Source of the DNA: JAQUGA01 sp964521105
GTDB taxonomy: Bacteria > Bacteroidota > Bacteroidia > Bacteroidales > WCHB1-69
DNA length: 33,589 bases
Assembly: GCA_964521105.1 (NCBI GenBank)
Contig: CAZFPO010000024.1
Location: 1-33,589 of the forward strand
Direction of reading: 5' to 3'
Part shown: positions 25,044 through 33,589 of the stretch, in pieces
How positions within the stretch are numbered: position 1 is the first letter of the stretch
Layout of the letters: each line of letters begins with the position of its first letter
The notes under the pieces: generated by a model
Told to the model about the DNA's origin: nothing
Databases searched by the model: none
The model's input: the letters and a program-made list of their open reading frames with translations, nothing else
Translations under genes and position numbers: made by a program

Positions 25044-28000
25044 ATGAAAAAAATTAGTACATTATTTATACTCTTATTAATACTTCCCTTTGGACTTAAA
25101 GCACAAGCTCCAACAGCAAATTTCAACCAAAATGTTACATCTGGCTGTGGTTCGTTGTTAGTTTGCTTTACAAATACTTCTACTGGTTCACAACCTATGA
25201 CATATTTGTGGGATTTTGGAAATGGACAAACATCACCTTATCAAAATCCATGCATTAATTTTAATACTCCTGGAACGTATACTGTTAAACTTACGGTTAC
25301 AAACGCTCAAGGTAGCAATGTAAAAACTAAAACAAATCTAATTATTGTTCATCCTCGCCCATCTGTTAGTCTTAGTGCTTCAGACACGGTAGGTTGTCAG
25401 CCATTTTTGACTAATTTTTCGCCACAAATTACAGGCGGTGGCAATATTATTCAATATACTTGGGATTTTGGAGATGGAAATAGCTCACCTCAAGCAAGTC
25501 CAACTTATGTTTATAACTCACCGGGTACATTTTCTGTTTCGCTTACAGTTCGCGACCATAATCAATGTACAGGAGCCAATAGTCGAATAAATTACATTTA
25601 TGTTAAACCTAAACCTATTGCTAGTTTTGTTGGAGCACCAACCGAAACTTGTATAGCTCCATTAACTACCAATTTTACAAACATGTCGCAAGGGGCAGGA
25701 CTAACTTATTCGTGGAATTTTGGAAATACCTTGAGTTCCACTTTAACAAATCCTTCAACCGTGTATAATAGTTCTGGGTCGTACGATGTTCGGTTAATTG
25801 TCGAAAATTCTTTTGGTTGTAGAGATACTCTAACAAAACCATCCTACGTTAATGTAGGAAATTTTCATGCCACTTATACTGCTACTCCCTCCACTGGTTG
25901 TGCCCCTTTAAATGTTGCTTTTGCAGGAACTTCATCGGCAAGTGCCAATTATCAATGGTATTTCGGCGATGGGCAATCCTCTGTTGGGCAACAAGTCGAT
26001 CATATTTACTCTAATCCTGGACAATATACTGTTAAAGTGGTAGGTACAAATTCAGCTGGTTGCATGGATTCCATTACAACTATTAATCAAATCACTGTTA
26101 CTCCGGGTCCAACGGTTACTTTTACTGCAAATGATACAATAGGCTGTCAGCGTCCTTTTCCTGTTACTTTTACCAACACAACTCCTAATACACAAAGCTG
26201 TACATGGAATTTTGGAGATGGATTTACAGGTTCTGGTAATACTGTAAATCATAGTTATGCAAATTATGGAAATTATACGATTACATGTACTGTTGTTGAT
26301 AATGTAGGATGTACAAATGAGTTGGTAAAACAAAACTATATTACGGTGGTTAAGCCAACTCCGTACGTTGTTACAGATATTACAGATGGTTGTGCTCCAA
26401 TTACAGTTCATTTTTCAGATTCTAGTGCAACCACCTCTCCAATTGTAAGTTGGAAATGGAATTTTGGCGATGGTAGTCCACAAAGCACTTCCTCCTCTCC
26501 TACTCATACTTACTCTGATACAGGTCAATATACAATAACACTGATTATTGTGAATCAAGAAGGTTGTACAGACACTTTAATTTTACCAAACTATATTCGA
26601 ACAGGACTCCATCCTACGGCAAATTTCTTTGGTGATTCGCTTTTTGGTTGTCATCCATTAAAAACTCAATTTACAGACATGTCGAGTTCGTTTGCAAACG
26701 AGTGGCACTGGTATTTTGGTGATGACGAATCAGACGATCAGAACCCCCAACATACGTTCCAAGATACAGGATTTGTAGATGTCGCTTTAGTTGTTTCGCA
26801 TAATGGCTGTTCCGATTCATTAATGTTTGAAAAATATGTTTACGTCAGATTCCCAAAACCTGAATTTATTACTATAAATAATATTAACTGCAGTGCTCCT
26901 CACGCTGTCAATTTTCTCGATTTATCCATAAATGCCACTTCTTGGTATTGGGAATTTGGTGATGGAGGAACTTCCAATGCTCAAAATCCATCTCATACAT
27001 ACTTGGATCCTGGCTCTTATACTGTAAAACTGCGTGTATTCAATGATACTACAGGCTGTACGGATTCTACAACAAAAGTTGCATATATAAAAATTTCTCA
27101 AGTAAATGGAGGGTTTACTATAATTCCAAGCGAAGTTTGTCAATATGATACATTATTTTTTCACGACACCACGCAAACATTATATCCGATAGTGGAATGG
27201 AAATGGTATTTTGGAGATGGTGGTACCGATTTTACTAGTGGCCTAAACTCCAGTCATTCATATCATTTTGCTGGAACTTATAATATTCGTTTAAACATCA
27301 AAGACTCTATTGGGTGTATTAAAAATATTATCAGAAATAACGCCGTAACGATTAGAACTCTACCTTCACCCAGGTTTACATCAAACTCAACTCAAGGGTG
27401 TATCCCATTTACTGTTCAATTTACCGATCAATCATTTAATCCCGAACCAACCACCATATCAACTTGGTATTGGGATTTTGGTGATGGATCATATAGTACC
27501 GAGCAAAACCCTACACATACCTATTATGAAGTTGGAACATACAACGTTAGCTTGTCAATTAGCGATGCACGAGGGTGCGATAGCTCGATAACAAAATATA
27601 ATTATATCACTATTACTAAGCCTACAGCTAACTTCCTTTCCGACTCATTATTATGTTCGCATGATACGTTAAGTTTTTTTAATGTAAGTTCGGGCGAGGG
27701 GTTAACCTATTCTTGGGATTTTGGAAATAGTCAAACAAGTACCGATGCTAACCCTTATGCAGTTTATGTTTCAAACACAAATCAAACATTCGATGTTCGA
27801 TTAATAGTTACTGACATGTATGGTTGCAAGGATACTTTAAATAGGAATGTTTCAATTTCAACTCCTGTTGCTGATTTTAATGCGGTTTCTCAAACTTCCG
27901 ATTGTCCTCCATTTAATGCAGTTTTCAACAATGCTTCTTCGCCCGATGTTATAAGTTGGCAATGGGCTTTTGGAGATACGTTGAGCGGTTCAAATAATAC

Positions 28001-29423
28001 CTCTTTTTTTCCTAATCCGCAACACATGTATATAAATTCGGGTGAGTTTAATGTAACCTTGATTGTAAAAAACCAAATGGGTTGTAGCGATACTACAACA
28101 AAATTAAACTACATTTTTGTGGATGGACCACGAGGAACATTCGATTTTTTCCCAAAAACAGGTTGTGCCCCATTAACTGTTACTTTTACATCTAATGCAC
28201 AAAACACCGCTAATTATACTTGGGTTTTTGGCGATGGAGGTATTGCAACGGGTGCCACAACCACTTGGACTTATGAAAATGGCGGATTTTATTTGCCAGT
28301 TCTAATTATTAGTGATTCGTTAAACACTGCTATTGGTGATACTTCGGTATGTAGTGTTACGTTAAACACGACCGATTCGATATACGTTATTCAAGCTTAC
28401 CCAAATTTTACTTTTTTGGATACTTTATATTGTCCTGGTCAAGTTGTCCAATTTACCGATTCTAGTAATGGTATTGGTGTTATTACTTCATGGTATTGGG
28501 ATTTTGGAGATGGAACAAATAGTACTTTGCAAAACCCATCGCATTCATTCACTAATCCTGGAAACCAAACCGTTACCTTGACTGTTAAAATGGATACCTG
28601 CGAAAGTTCCATTTCAAAAGAAGTTAGAGTATTTGATTATCCCGATGTTACCATTTCAACCTCAGGTTTGGAGGGTTGTTATCCTCACGAAGTTGATTTT
28701 TATGTAGATATGAATACGGTTACTTATCCAGTTATTGAATATGTTTGGAATTTTAATGACGGCACACCTACTATAATTCAGCAAAATGTTGATCATCAAT
28801 TTGTTGTTTCGGGTAATTACAACGTTCAACTTACGTTAAAGTTTGCTAATGGTTGTGAACAAACTTATTCGTTTCCAACCGATGTAATAGTTCATCAAAT
28901 GCCAAATGCAGATTTTACATTTGTTAGCGATTTTGTCTATCCTGGTGATGTTATCACTTTTACAAGTACAAGTACAGGTGATATTACTCAATGGGTATGG
29001 AATTTAGGAGACGATACTTCGCACGATAGTATTACTAATTTTACTCACTCTTATGCTACATCTGGTTATTATACCGTTACACTCTGGGTTTCAACCGATG
29101 CTGGTTGCTCCGATTCGATACGTAAAACAGTTACAATTATTGAAGGGGTTACAATACCTAATGTGTTTACTCCCAATGGTGATGGTGTGAACGATCAGTT
29201 TGTAATTATTACTTATGGTCTATTCCGAATTACTAACTTGCAAATATTTAACCGCTGGGGAAATTTAGTTTGGCAAACCGATAATCCACAAGAATATTGG
29301 GATGGTAAAGAGCAAAAAACAGGATTAGATGTTCCCGATGGAACATATTACTATACTTATAAAGCTATTTCTGTTACCGAAGCTGAGTTTTTGTCATCGG
29401 GTTCGGTAACGCTGCTGAGATGA
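25044..29423 (+). CDS. Surface protein with 16 PKD repeats and T9SS type B sorting domain
   Basis: This 1459-residue secreted protein has a signal peptide at 1-20 (ending LKAQ). From about residue 22 to 1365 it is an unbroken array of PKD domains of about 80-90 residues; I count 16 by their W-x-FGDG-type motif (for example WDFGDGNSS, WNFGDGSPQ, WYWDFGDGS) followed by HxY or HxF and a G-x-Y-x-V strand. Most domains carry a Cys early (GC-x-P) and another before the last strand (GCxD), suggesting a disulfide per domain. The C-terminus from about 1368 has IPNVFTPNGDGVNDQF, FNRWGNLVWQ and WDGK, the type B sorting domain. No catalytic domain is seen, so it is likely a rod-like adhesin or structural fibre. 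It is not next to a PorP gene; it may use the one at 18819, which is inference. Confidence 0.92.
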   Translation: MKKISTLFILLLILPFGLKAQAPTANFNQNVTSGCGSLLVCFTNTSTGSQPMTYLWDFGNGQTSPYQNPCINFNTPGTYTVKLTVTNAQGSNVKTKTNLIIVHPRPSVSLSASDTVGCQPFLTNFSPQITGGGNIIQYTWDFGDGNSSPQASPTYVYNSPGTFSVSLTVRDHNQCTGANSRINYIYVKPKPIASFVGAPTETCIAPLTTNFTNMSQGAGLTYSWNFGNTLSSTLTNPSTVYNSSGSYDVRLIVENSFGCRDTLTKPSYVNVGNFHATYTATPSTGCAPLNVAFAGTSSASANYQWYFGDGQSSVGQQVDHIYSNPGQYTVKVVGTNSAGCMDSITTINQITVTPGPTVTFTANDTIGCQRPFPVTFTNTTPNTQSCTWNFGDGFTGSGNTVNHSYANYGNYTITCTVVDNVGCTNELVKQNYITVVKPTPYVVTDITDGCAPITVHFSDSSATTSPIVSWKWNFGDGSPQSTSSSPTHTYSDTGQYTITLIIVNQEGCTDTLILPNYIRTGLHPTANFFGDSLFGCHPLKTQFTDMSSSFANEWHWYFGDDESDDQNPQHTFQDTGFVDVALVVSHNGCSDSLMFEKYVYVRFPKPEFITINNINCSAPHAVNFLDLSINATSWYWEFGDGGTSNAQNPSHTYLDPGSYTVKLRVFNDTTGCTDSTTKVAYIKISQVNGGFTIIPSEVCQYDTLFFHDTTQTLYPIVEWKWYFGDGGTDFTSGLNSSHSYHFAGTYNIRLNIKDSIGCIKNIIRNNAVTIRTLPSPRFTSNSTQGCIPFTVQFTDQSFNPEPTTISTWYWDFGDGSYSTEQNPTHTYYEVGTYNVSLSISDARGCDSSITKYNYITITKPTANFLSDSLLCSHDTLSFFNVSSGEGLTYSWDFGNSQTSTDANPYAVYVSNTNQTFDVRLIVTDMYGCKDTLNRNVSISTPVADFNAVSQTSDCPPFNAVFNNASSPDVISWQWAFGDTLSGSNNTSFFPNPQHMYINSGEFNVTLIVKNQMGCSDTTTKLNYIFVDGPRGTFDFFPKTGCAPLTVTFTSNAQNTANYTWVFGDGGIATGATTTWTYENGGFYLPVLIISDSLNTAIGDTSVCSVTLNTTDSIYVIQAYPNFTFLDTLYCPGQVVQFTDSSNGIGVITSWYWDFGDGTNSTLQNPSHSFTNPGNQTVTLTVKMDTCESSISKEVRVFDYPDVTISTSGLEGCYPHEVDFYVDMNTVTYPVIEYVWNFNDGTPTIIQQNVDHQFVVSGNYNVQLTLKFANGCEQTYSFPTDVIVHQMPNADFTFVSDFVYPGDVITFTSTSTGDITQWVWNLGDDTSHDSITNFTHSYATSGYYTVTLWVSTDAGCSDSIRKTVTIIEGVTIPNVFTPNGDGVNDQFVIITYGLFRITNLQIFNRWGNLVWQTDNPQEYWDGKEQKTGLDVPDGTYYYTYKAISVTEAEFLSSGSVTLLR

Positions 29424-29465
29424 TATTTGTAAATTAACGATTTAGTTCACATGATTAATTTTCAA

Positions 29466-32069
29466 CTAATCATCCCATTCAATTATAAATTTTCCAGATT
29501 CTTGTTGACGAATCTTTTCTTTTTCTTTTTCTTTTAGCTCTTTATCTTTATTTGCATTTTTATTAACCGTAGAGTCGCTTTTAAAAATACCGAATTCTTC
29601 AAATAATATTTTTTTAATCTCAGTTTTTTGAGTTTTTACATCTTCGGCTATTTTCTTTTTAACCGCTTTGGTGTCGTATTTAAACTTGGGATTATCGGTG
29701 GTGCCTGTTACAAGCAAATATAGTGTAGTTTGCCCCAAACCATCGTCTTCAATATCAAATTCCTGATTAGTTTTGTTTGCCTCTTTTGCTTTTTTACCCA
29801 GTACTTCAGATAGCAAAATTCGAATTCGGTAATTTATTTCATTTTTAAACGTATGTGTCCCCGAAATCCATAAATTCATAGCGTTCGACTTAATTTCCAT
29901 TTCGGGAATAGTAATTACTTCATTTCGAATAGTAATTACATTTTTCAACGTCTCAAATTTTATTTCGGACAAATTGCTAACTTTTACATACTTTGAAAGA
30001 GCTTCAAGAGTATTATAATTTCGTATTTCTCCATTTTTAATAACTGCATCTGAAATAACCATTAATCTATCCATACGCGGACTAAAATCCGAATTCCATT
30101 CCGAAACAAGTTCAATATCGGCATCAATTGTTCCATTTATCTTATTATAAGTTAGTCCGTCCACTTCTTGTCCAAAATCGTCAAATGCATAAAAGGCTTT
30201 TCGTGCATCTATATCAATGATTTTAGTTTTTAAGGTTATAAAAAATGTTTCTTCATTAGTTTTTGAAATTTTTCCACTTGCCGTAATGATTCCATCTAAT
30301 GCTGAAATTTTAAATGATGGTATATCCAGTCTTCCGTTTACAAAGTAAATCGATGTTTTCATTTCTGAACCAGTAAATTTTCCAAATTTAACTTTACTTG
30401 CCTGAAAATCAACATCTGCTAATATGTTTTCTGGAATATTTAGTTTCTTATTTGATGTTTCTGATGAAGAATTTGTCTTTAATAAATCATCAAAGTCGAT
30501 GTTTTTTGTTTGTACTTTTATTTTGGCTTTTAAGGGATATGATGAGTTGAAAAAATAAGGAAAAATATCTATTAAAGTACCTGTAATGTCGAAGTTTGTT
30601 TTGCCATAATTCAAGTTTAACTTTTCCAAAACTAAGTTTGTGTTACTAAACAGCACAATGCCATTTAACCCAGATATAGAATTACTACTTTCATTAAGTT
30701 CAATATTAACATTGCTTAAATTAATCATTCCCGATGATTTGCTTCCAATAAAATCAGATGATTTTACATTGCTCCATTGTTTTAATTTTAAATCTAAAAT
30801 TACATCAGCTACTGCTTTTCCTTCAATATTTTTTATAGTGGAGTTGCCAATAAAGGGTAATAAATCGGTAAGGTTAAAAGTCCCTTTTAATTTAGCATTT
30901 ATGCTTGGACTTTCGAGGTTAATTACCGAAAACTCACCCGAAATTTGTCCCATTTTATGAGTTGCACTAAAATTTTTGAAATAAAGTTTGCTGTTTTTTA
31001 AGGAGTTTGAGCCTCCATTGGTGTATGTTAAATTAAAGTTGAGGTTTGTGAAATTTATATCGCTGTTTTCCTTAGTTAAATTTCCATTTTTCATCGAAGC
31101 ATTCAAATTAATATTAAATGGAGCATCGGAACTTAAACCGCCTTTAATATTAACCTCAAACGAAAAGTTACCTTCCGTAGAAATATCCGACATCTTATTT
31201 TGGTATTCACTGGGAAGTTCATGTATAAAATCGTGAAGTTCTAAATCTTTACCTTTAACATTAAAATCAATGTTTTTTATAGAATCTGAATAATTTATTA
31301 AGCCTTCTACAAAAAAAGGAATTTTGTTTAAGTTTAAATCGCCTTTATTTATTGTATAAGTCCCTTTTTTGTTGTCAACTTGAAACGTAAAATCAACGGT
31401 AGCATCTTTGTTTCGGATATAGTTTATACTATCGGTCATTATTTGATGAATCAATAAGTCACCATCAATCTTTAAAGAATACTTATCGTCGCTAAAATTA
31501 CCTTTTGCTTGACCTTGTTTAATATTAAATGCATACCGTTCATTATCCTTATATCCTATTAAACTAAAATTAACTCGTTTAAATATTACTTTGTTTAAGT
31601 CGTAATTAAACTTTGAACTAGTGCTCGTTGTATCGGTTTTAAAAATGTGGTAATTGTCCGTTCCATTTTTAAAATGCTTTAACGCAATTGCTCCGTCATT
31701 TATTTCAATTTTTCTAACCGTATAATTACCTGTAATTATATCCCAAATATTAAATCGTGCATATAAATGATGAGCTTTAAATAATATTTCCTTTTTCTTA
31801 TACGGAACTACTTCCAACATTTTCACGTCATTAAATTCTAAGCTTGCATCCGGGAATCTACTTATAAAACTAAAATGAATTTCTTTGTATGTTAAAGATG
31901 TATTTAAACTTTCGTTTAATTTGTCAACTGCATAAGCAGCAATTTTATCTTGAAGCAAGTATGCCGATATAAAAAGAGTTAATAACATTAAAATAACAAA
32001 TCCAAAAAACCATAAAGCAATTTTTACAATTTTTTTTGTCAACTTGCTAGGTGATTTCAGGAAGAACAT
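29466..32069 (-). CDS. AsmA family protein
   Basis: This 867-residue envelope protein has an N-terminal transmembrane anchor (about 16-37, IALWFFGFVILMLLTLFISA) and a long periplasmic region of beta-rich repeats. The features of the AsmA family include the start IAAYAVDKLNESLNTSLTYKEI, RFPDASLEFNDV, and late segments of the KNGEIRNYNTLEALSKYVKV type. AsmA-like proteins are now viewed as long hydrophobic-groove bridges that move phospholipids between membranes; the older name refers to outer-membrane assembly. The last 70 residues are highly charged (KELKEKEKEKIRQQ). The start ATG at 32069 has a -7 box 31 bp upstream. It is convergent with the PKD gene (42 bp gap) and probably transcribed alone. 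Confidence 0.88.
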   Translation of the reverse strand: MFFLKSPSKLTKKIVKIALWFFGFVILMLLTLFISAYLLQDKIAAYAVDKLNESLNTSLTYKEIHFSFISRFPDASLEFNDVKMLEVVPYKKKEILFKAHHLYARFNIWDIITGNYTVRKIEINDGAIALKHFKNGTDNYHIFKTDTTSTSSKFNYDLNKVIFKRVNFSLIGYKDNERYAFNIKQGQAKGNFSDDKYSLKIDGDLLIHQIMTDSINYIRNKDATVDFTFQVDNKKGTYTINKGDLNLNKIPFFVEGLINYSDSIKNIDFNVKGKDLELHDFIHELPSEYQNKMSDISTEGNFSFEVNIKGGLSSDAPFNINLNASMKNGNLTKENSDINFTNLNFNLTYTNGGSNSLKNSKLYFKNFSATHKMGQISGEFSVINLESPSINAKLKGTFNLTDLLPFIGNSTIKNIEGKAVADVILDLKLKQWSNVKSSDFIGSKSSGMINLSNVNIELNESSNSISGLNGIVLFSNTNLVLEKLNLNYGKTNFDITGTLIDIFPYFFNSSYPLKAKIKVQTKNIDFDDLLKTNSSSETSNKKLNIPENILADVDFQASKVKFGKFTGSEMKTSIYFVNGRLDIPSFKISALDGIITASGKISKTNEETFFITLKTKIIDIDARKAFYAFDDFGQEVDGLTYNKINGTIDADIELVSEWNSDFSPRMDRLMVISDAVIKNGEIRNYNTLEALSKYVKVSNLSEIKFETLKNVITIRNEVITIPEMEIKSNAMNLWISGTHTFKNEINYRIRILLSEVLGKKAKEANKTNQEFDIEDDGLGQTTLYLLVTGTTDNPKFKYDTKAVKKKIAEDVKTQKTEIKKILFEEFGIFKSDSTVNKNANKDKELKEKEKEKIRQQESGKFIIEWDD

Positions 32070-32100
32070 ATTATAAAATTTACTGAAGCATTAGAACGTA

Positions 32101-32108
32101 CAAACTTA
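32101..32108 (-). promoter_or_regulatory. -7 box of the AsmA-family gene
   Basis: The minus strand reads TAAGTTTG, a TAnnTTTG match, 31 bp from the start at 32069. No -33 TTG lies at the usual spacing. Confidence 0.45.
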
Positions 32109-32218
32109 GCTAAAAATTATCTAAATAAAATTGACATCAATGTTTTAATATTAACATGGTTTTGTTAACCCGAATGATATGCGAAAACATGATAACTTTA
32201 TTTTTTTTTGTTCAGGTT

Positions 32219-32247
32219 TTGATAATGTTTTAATTTTTGTAAATTTG
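32219..32247 (+). promoter_or_regulatory. Promoter of the exported protein gene at 32266
   Basis: TTG (32219-32221), an 18-bp spacer and TAAATTTG (32240-32247) form a complete Bacteroidota-type promoter 18 bp upstream of the ATG. It also shows that the longer reading frame from 32179 cannot be the transcribed gene start. Confidence 0.65.
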
Positions 32248-32265
32248 TCATTAAAATTTGATAGG

Positions 32266-33012
32266 ATGAAAAAATACAAACTAATTTTTACCATATTATT
32301 TTCGATATTATTTATTCAAAATATTTTTGCTCAAGTTGACACACCCACCGAAAAGGAAAGGATTCCTAGATTTTTTCATAGTGTTGGTATAAGTTTATTT
32401 TCCGAATATGTTTCCGGAACACTTACAAAAGTTCCTTTTTATGATACTACTGGTACTGTGGTTGGAAAATTTAATCCCGAACGTTTTGTTGGCGAATATA
32501 GCTCAAGTTGGAATGTTATGTCGTTAACTTATATTATGCGATATTCTTTTTGGTTTATTGATGATAGTCACAGTTTGTCGTTATCAATGCCTTTAACTTT
32601 TGGCTTATCTTATTTAACTGCAAATGATGGAAGTGGAGCATACGGTAGCTTGTCCGTTCCTTTGATGTTGCAATATCATTCTGGGGTTGCTTCAAATTTT
32701 GAAACACCAAAAATTAAAGGCTGGATGGTTGGACTTGGAGCCGAATTAAATATTTTTCCATTAATTTCTTCCGAACAATTTAAACCTAAAAAAACACCAA
32801 ATCCTGATGAATTAGTTTATGGAAAACATAATTGGATTCAGCCAGCAGTTGAGGTTTCTTATCGTTGGTTAAACCGAGATGATAATTGTCGCGAAGTAAA
32901 TTTGCGAGGTGGTTACGGTTTCTCGAAAAAGTGGCTCGACCAAAACGGAGTTGAACAAAATATTGCACCTTTTAGTGTAAAATTGGCTTATATCGTTTCT
33001 ATTAATTATTGA
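32266..33012 (+). CDS. Exported protein of unknown function, probable outer-membrane beta-barrel
   Basis: I do not recognise this 248-residue protein. It has a clear signal peptide (MKKYKLIFTILFSILF..., cleavage near FA-QVDTP). The mature part is rich in aromatic and small residues in alternating patterns (SLSLSMPLTFGLSYL, LSVPLMLQYHSG, VEVSYRW) and ends FSVKLAYIVSINY with a terminal Tyr, as outer-membrane barrels of 8-10 strands do. The start 32266 is supported by AGG immediately upstream, the promoter at 32219-32247 and the signal peptide; the 29 extra codons upstream are not needed. Its stop is 4 bp from the end of the convergent DUF6150 gene. Confidence 0.75.
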   Translation: MKKYKLIFTILFSILFIQNIFAQVDTPTEKERIPRFFHSVGISLFSEYVSGTLTKVPFYDTTGTVVGKFNPERFVGEYSSSWNVMSLTYIMRYSFWFIDDSHSLSLSMPLTFGLSYLTANDGSGAYGSLSVPLMLQYHSGVASNFETPKIKGWMVGLGAELNIFPLISSEQFKPKKTPNPDELVYGKHNWIQPAVEVSYRWLNRDDNCREVNLRGGYGFSKKWLDQNGVEQNIAPFSVKLAYIVSINY

Positions 33013-33016
33013 TTCC

Positions 33017-33352
33017 CTAATACATCAAATGCTGTTTGCTGCTATTCTTCCATCCTGCTTGACTGGAATACTTTACGAAATAAATTTTTAAATCAGCTTG
33101 ACTTTCATAGTCAACAAAATAGATTTTTTTGTTTGCCTGACTTTCATACTGAACAAAATACCATTGTCCGTCATTTTTTCCAGCCTGACTTTCGTAATCC
33201 ACTTTGTAAACAAGCAAATCGGCTTGACTTTCGTAGTTTACAACAAATACTTTAACATCGGCTTGACTAGAATATTGCACGCTGTAAACTTTTTGCGATT
33301 GCACATAAAAAAAGCAACCAACTAACAATAAGGAAAGTAATATCTTTTTCAT
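33017..33352 (-). CDS. Small exported DUF6150 protein with six YxSQA repeats
   Basis: This 111-residue protein has a signal peptide (1-20, ending YVQSQ). The mature part is six short repeats with the pattern V/I-Y/F-x-V-x-Y-x-SQA-D/G/N; the SQA triplets lie at 29-31, 42-44, 55-57, 71-73, 84-86 and 97-99, so the spacing is 13 residues except one of 16. This is the pattern of the DUF6150 family, small secreted Bacteroidota proteins of unknown role; the family name is from memory of the YESQAD motif. Start 33352 (MKKILLSLL) is chosen over the in-frame ATG at 33412, because it begins the signal peptide. A minus-strand -7 box TAACTTTG lies at 33420-33427, distant from the start. The 13-residue period suggests stacked short beta strands. 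Confidence 0.8.
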   Translation of the reverse strand: MKKILLSLLLVGCFFYVQSQKVYSVQYSSQADVKVFVVNYESQADLLVYKVDYESQAGKNDGQWYFVQYESQANKKIYFVDYESQADLKIYFVKYSSQAGWKNSSKQHLMY

Positions 33353-33419
33353 TTGTTTATTTTTTTTGAAGCATCGCATTTTGTGAAAAAACCATGCCAT
33401 TTTTCCACTCAAATATCAA

Positions 33420-33427
33420 CAAAGTTA
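33420..33427 (-). promoter_or_regulatory. -7-like box upstream of the DUF6150 gene
   Basis: The minus strand reads TAACTTTG, a TAnnTTTG match, 67 bp from the start at 33352. With no -33 element it is only a candidate. Confidence 0.35.
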
Positions 33428-33483
33428 CTCTGAATTTAAAAATGATTTAAAATCACTATTGTCCGATAAAAATAATTTTCATT

Positions 33484-33525
33484 TAAGAGATTCTTCACTC
33501 CACTGCGTTGCGTTCAGAATGACAA
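33484..33525. repeat. Intergenic motif resembling a dispersed Bacteroidota repeat
   Basis: The segment containing AGATTCTTCACTCC and GCGTTCAGAATGACA resembles short repeats often seen between genes in this phylum. This is from memory, as no second copy lies in the window. Confidence 0.35.
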
Positions 33526-33558
33526 GTTTTTTATAAATCAATCACAAGAAAGGGGGGG

Positions 33559-33589
33559 GGCTTGCTGGCGGCGAAGCCGCCAGCAAGCC
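33559..33589. repeat. Perfect GC-rich palindrome at the window end
   Basis: GGCTTGCTGGCGGC (33559-33572) and GCCGCCAGCAAGCC (33576-33589) form a perfect 14-bp stem with a GAA loop, preceded by a run of nine G (33552-33560). The sequence ends exactly at the last paired base. The composition is far from the AT-rich surroundings. Confidence 0.85.

Overview
The window is about 33.6 kb of AT-rich DNA that looks like a member of the Bacteroidota, probably an uncultured or environmental lineage. Four things point there. Secreted proteins end in type IX secretion (T9SS) sorting domains of type A and type B. There is a PorP/SprF-family protein next to SprB-like and PKD-repeat surface proteins. Many genes are preceded by the Bacteroidota -7 promoter box TAnnTTTG, and purine-rich Shine-Dalgarno sequences are rare. 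I see no rRNA, tRNA or CRISPR array.

Layout. 1-1.3 kb: a T9SS type A cargo protein split by a frameshift. 1.6-3.9 kb: a patatin-like phospholipase fused to a POTRA/beta-barrel outer-membrane domain. 4.0-8.9 kb: two M24B Xaa-Pro aminopeptidase paralogues, separated by an AAA/DUF4143 ATPase on the other strand, a duplicated 3' fragment of that ATPase gene, and a gene-free hairpin-rich stretch. 8.9-10.7 kb: a divergent pair, a DUF985 cupin with a long acidic extension and an alpha/beta hydrolase. 10.7-11.05 kb: a 299-bp MITE-like element with terminal inverted repeats and probable target duplications. 11.06-13.5 kb: an RsuA/RluB-type pseudouridine synthase with a repetitive charged N-terminal extension of about 395 residues, then a YraN/UPF0102 nuclease-fold protein. 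13.8-22.1 kb: a three-gene unit encoding a 1656-residue SprB-repeat surface protein, a PorP/SprF protein, and a TPR/beta-propeller/OmpA-like protein with a DUF1573-like tail. 22.2-24.8 kb: valS. 25.0-29.4 kb: a 1459-residue surface protein of 16 PKD repeats with a type B sorting domain. 29.5-33.4 kb: an AsmA-family protein, an unrecognised exported protein, and a small DUF6150 protein built of six short YxSQA repeats. The window ends inside a perfect GC-rich palindrome.

The clearest functional module is 13843-22147. The first gene is a candidate adhesin carrying the type B signal, the second belongs to the PorP/SprF family that pairs with such cargo, and the third resembles periplasmic, peptidoglycan-associated T9SS proteins of the PorE kind. 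Their close spacing (5 and 8 bp) suggests one transcript. The least explained DNA is 5299-6194 (a 140-bp direct repeat flanking a chain of hairpins), the triple 33-bp repeat at 7273-7371, and the 299-bp element at 10748-11046. I did not find a clearly new multi-gene defence or metabolic system. All assignments come from reading motifs, with no database search.
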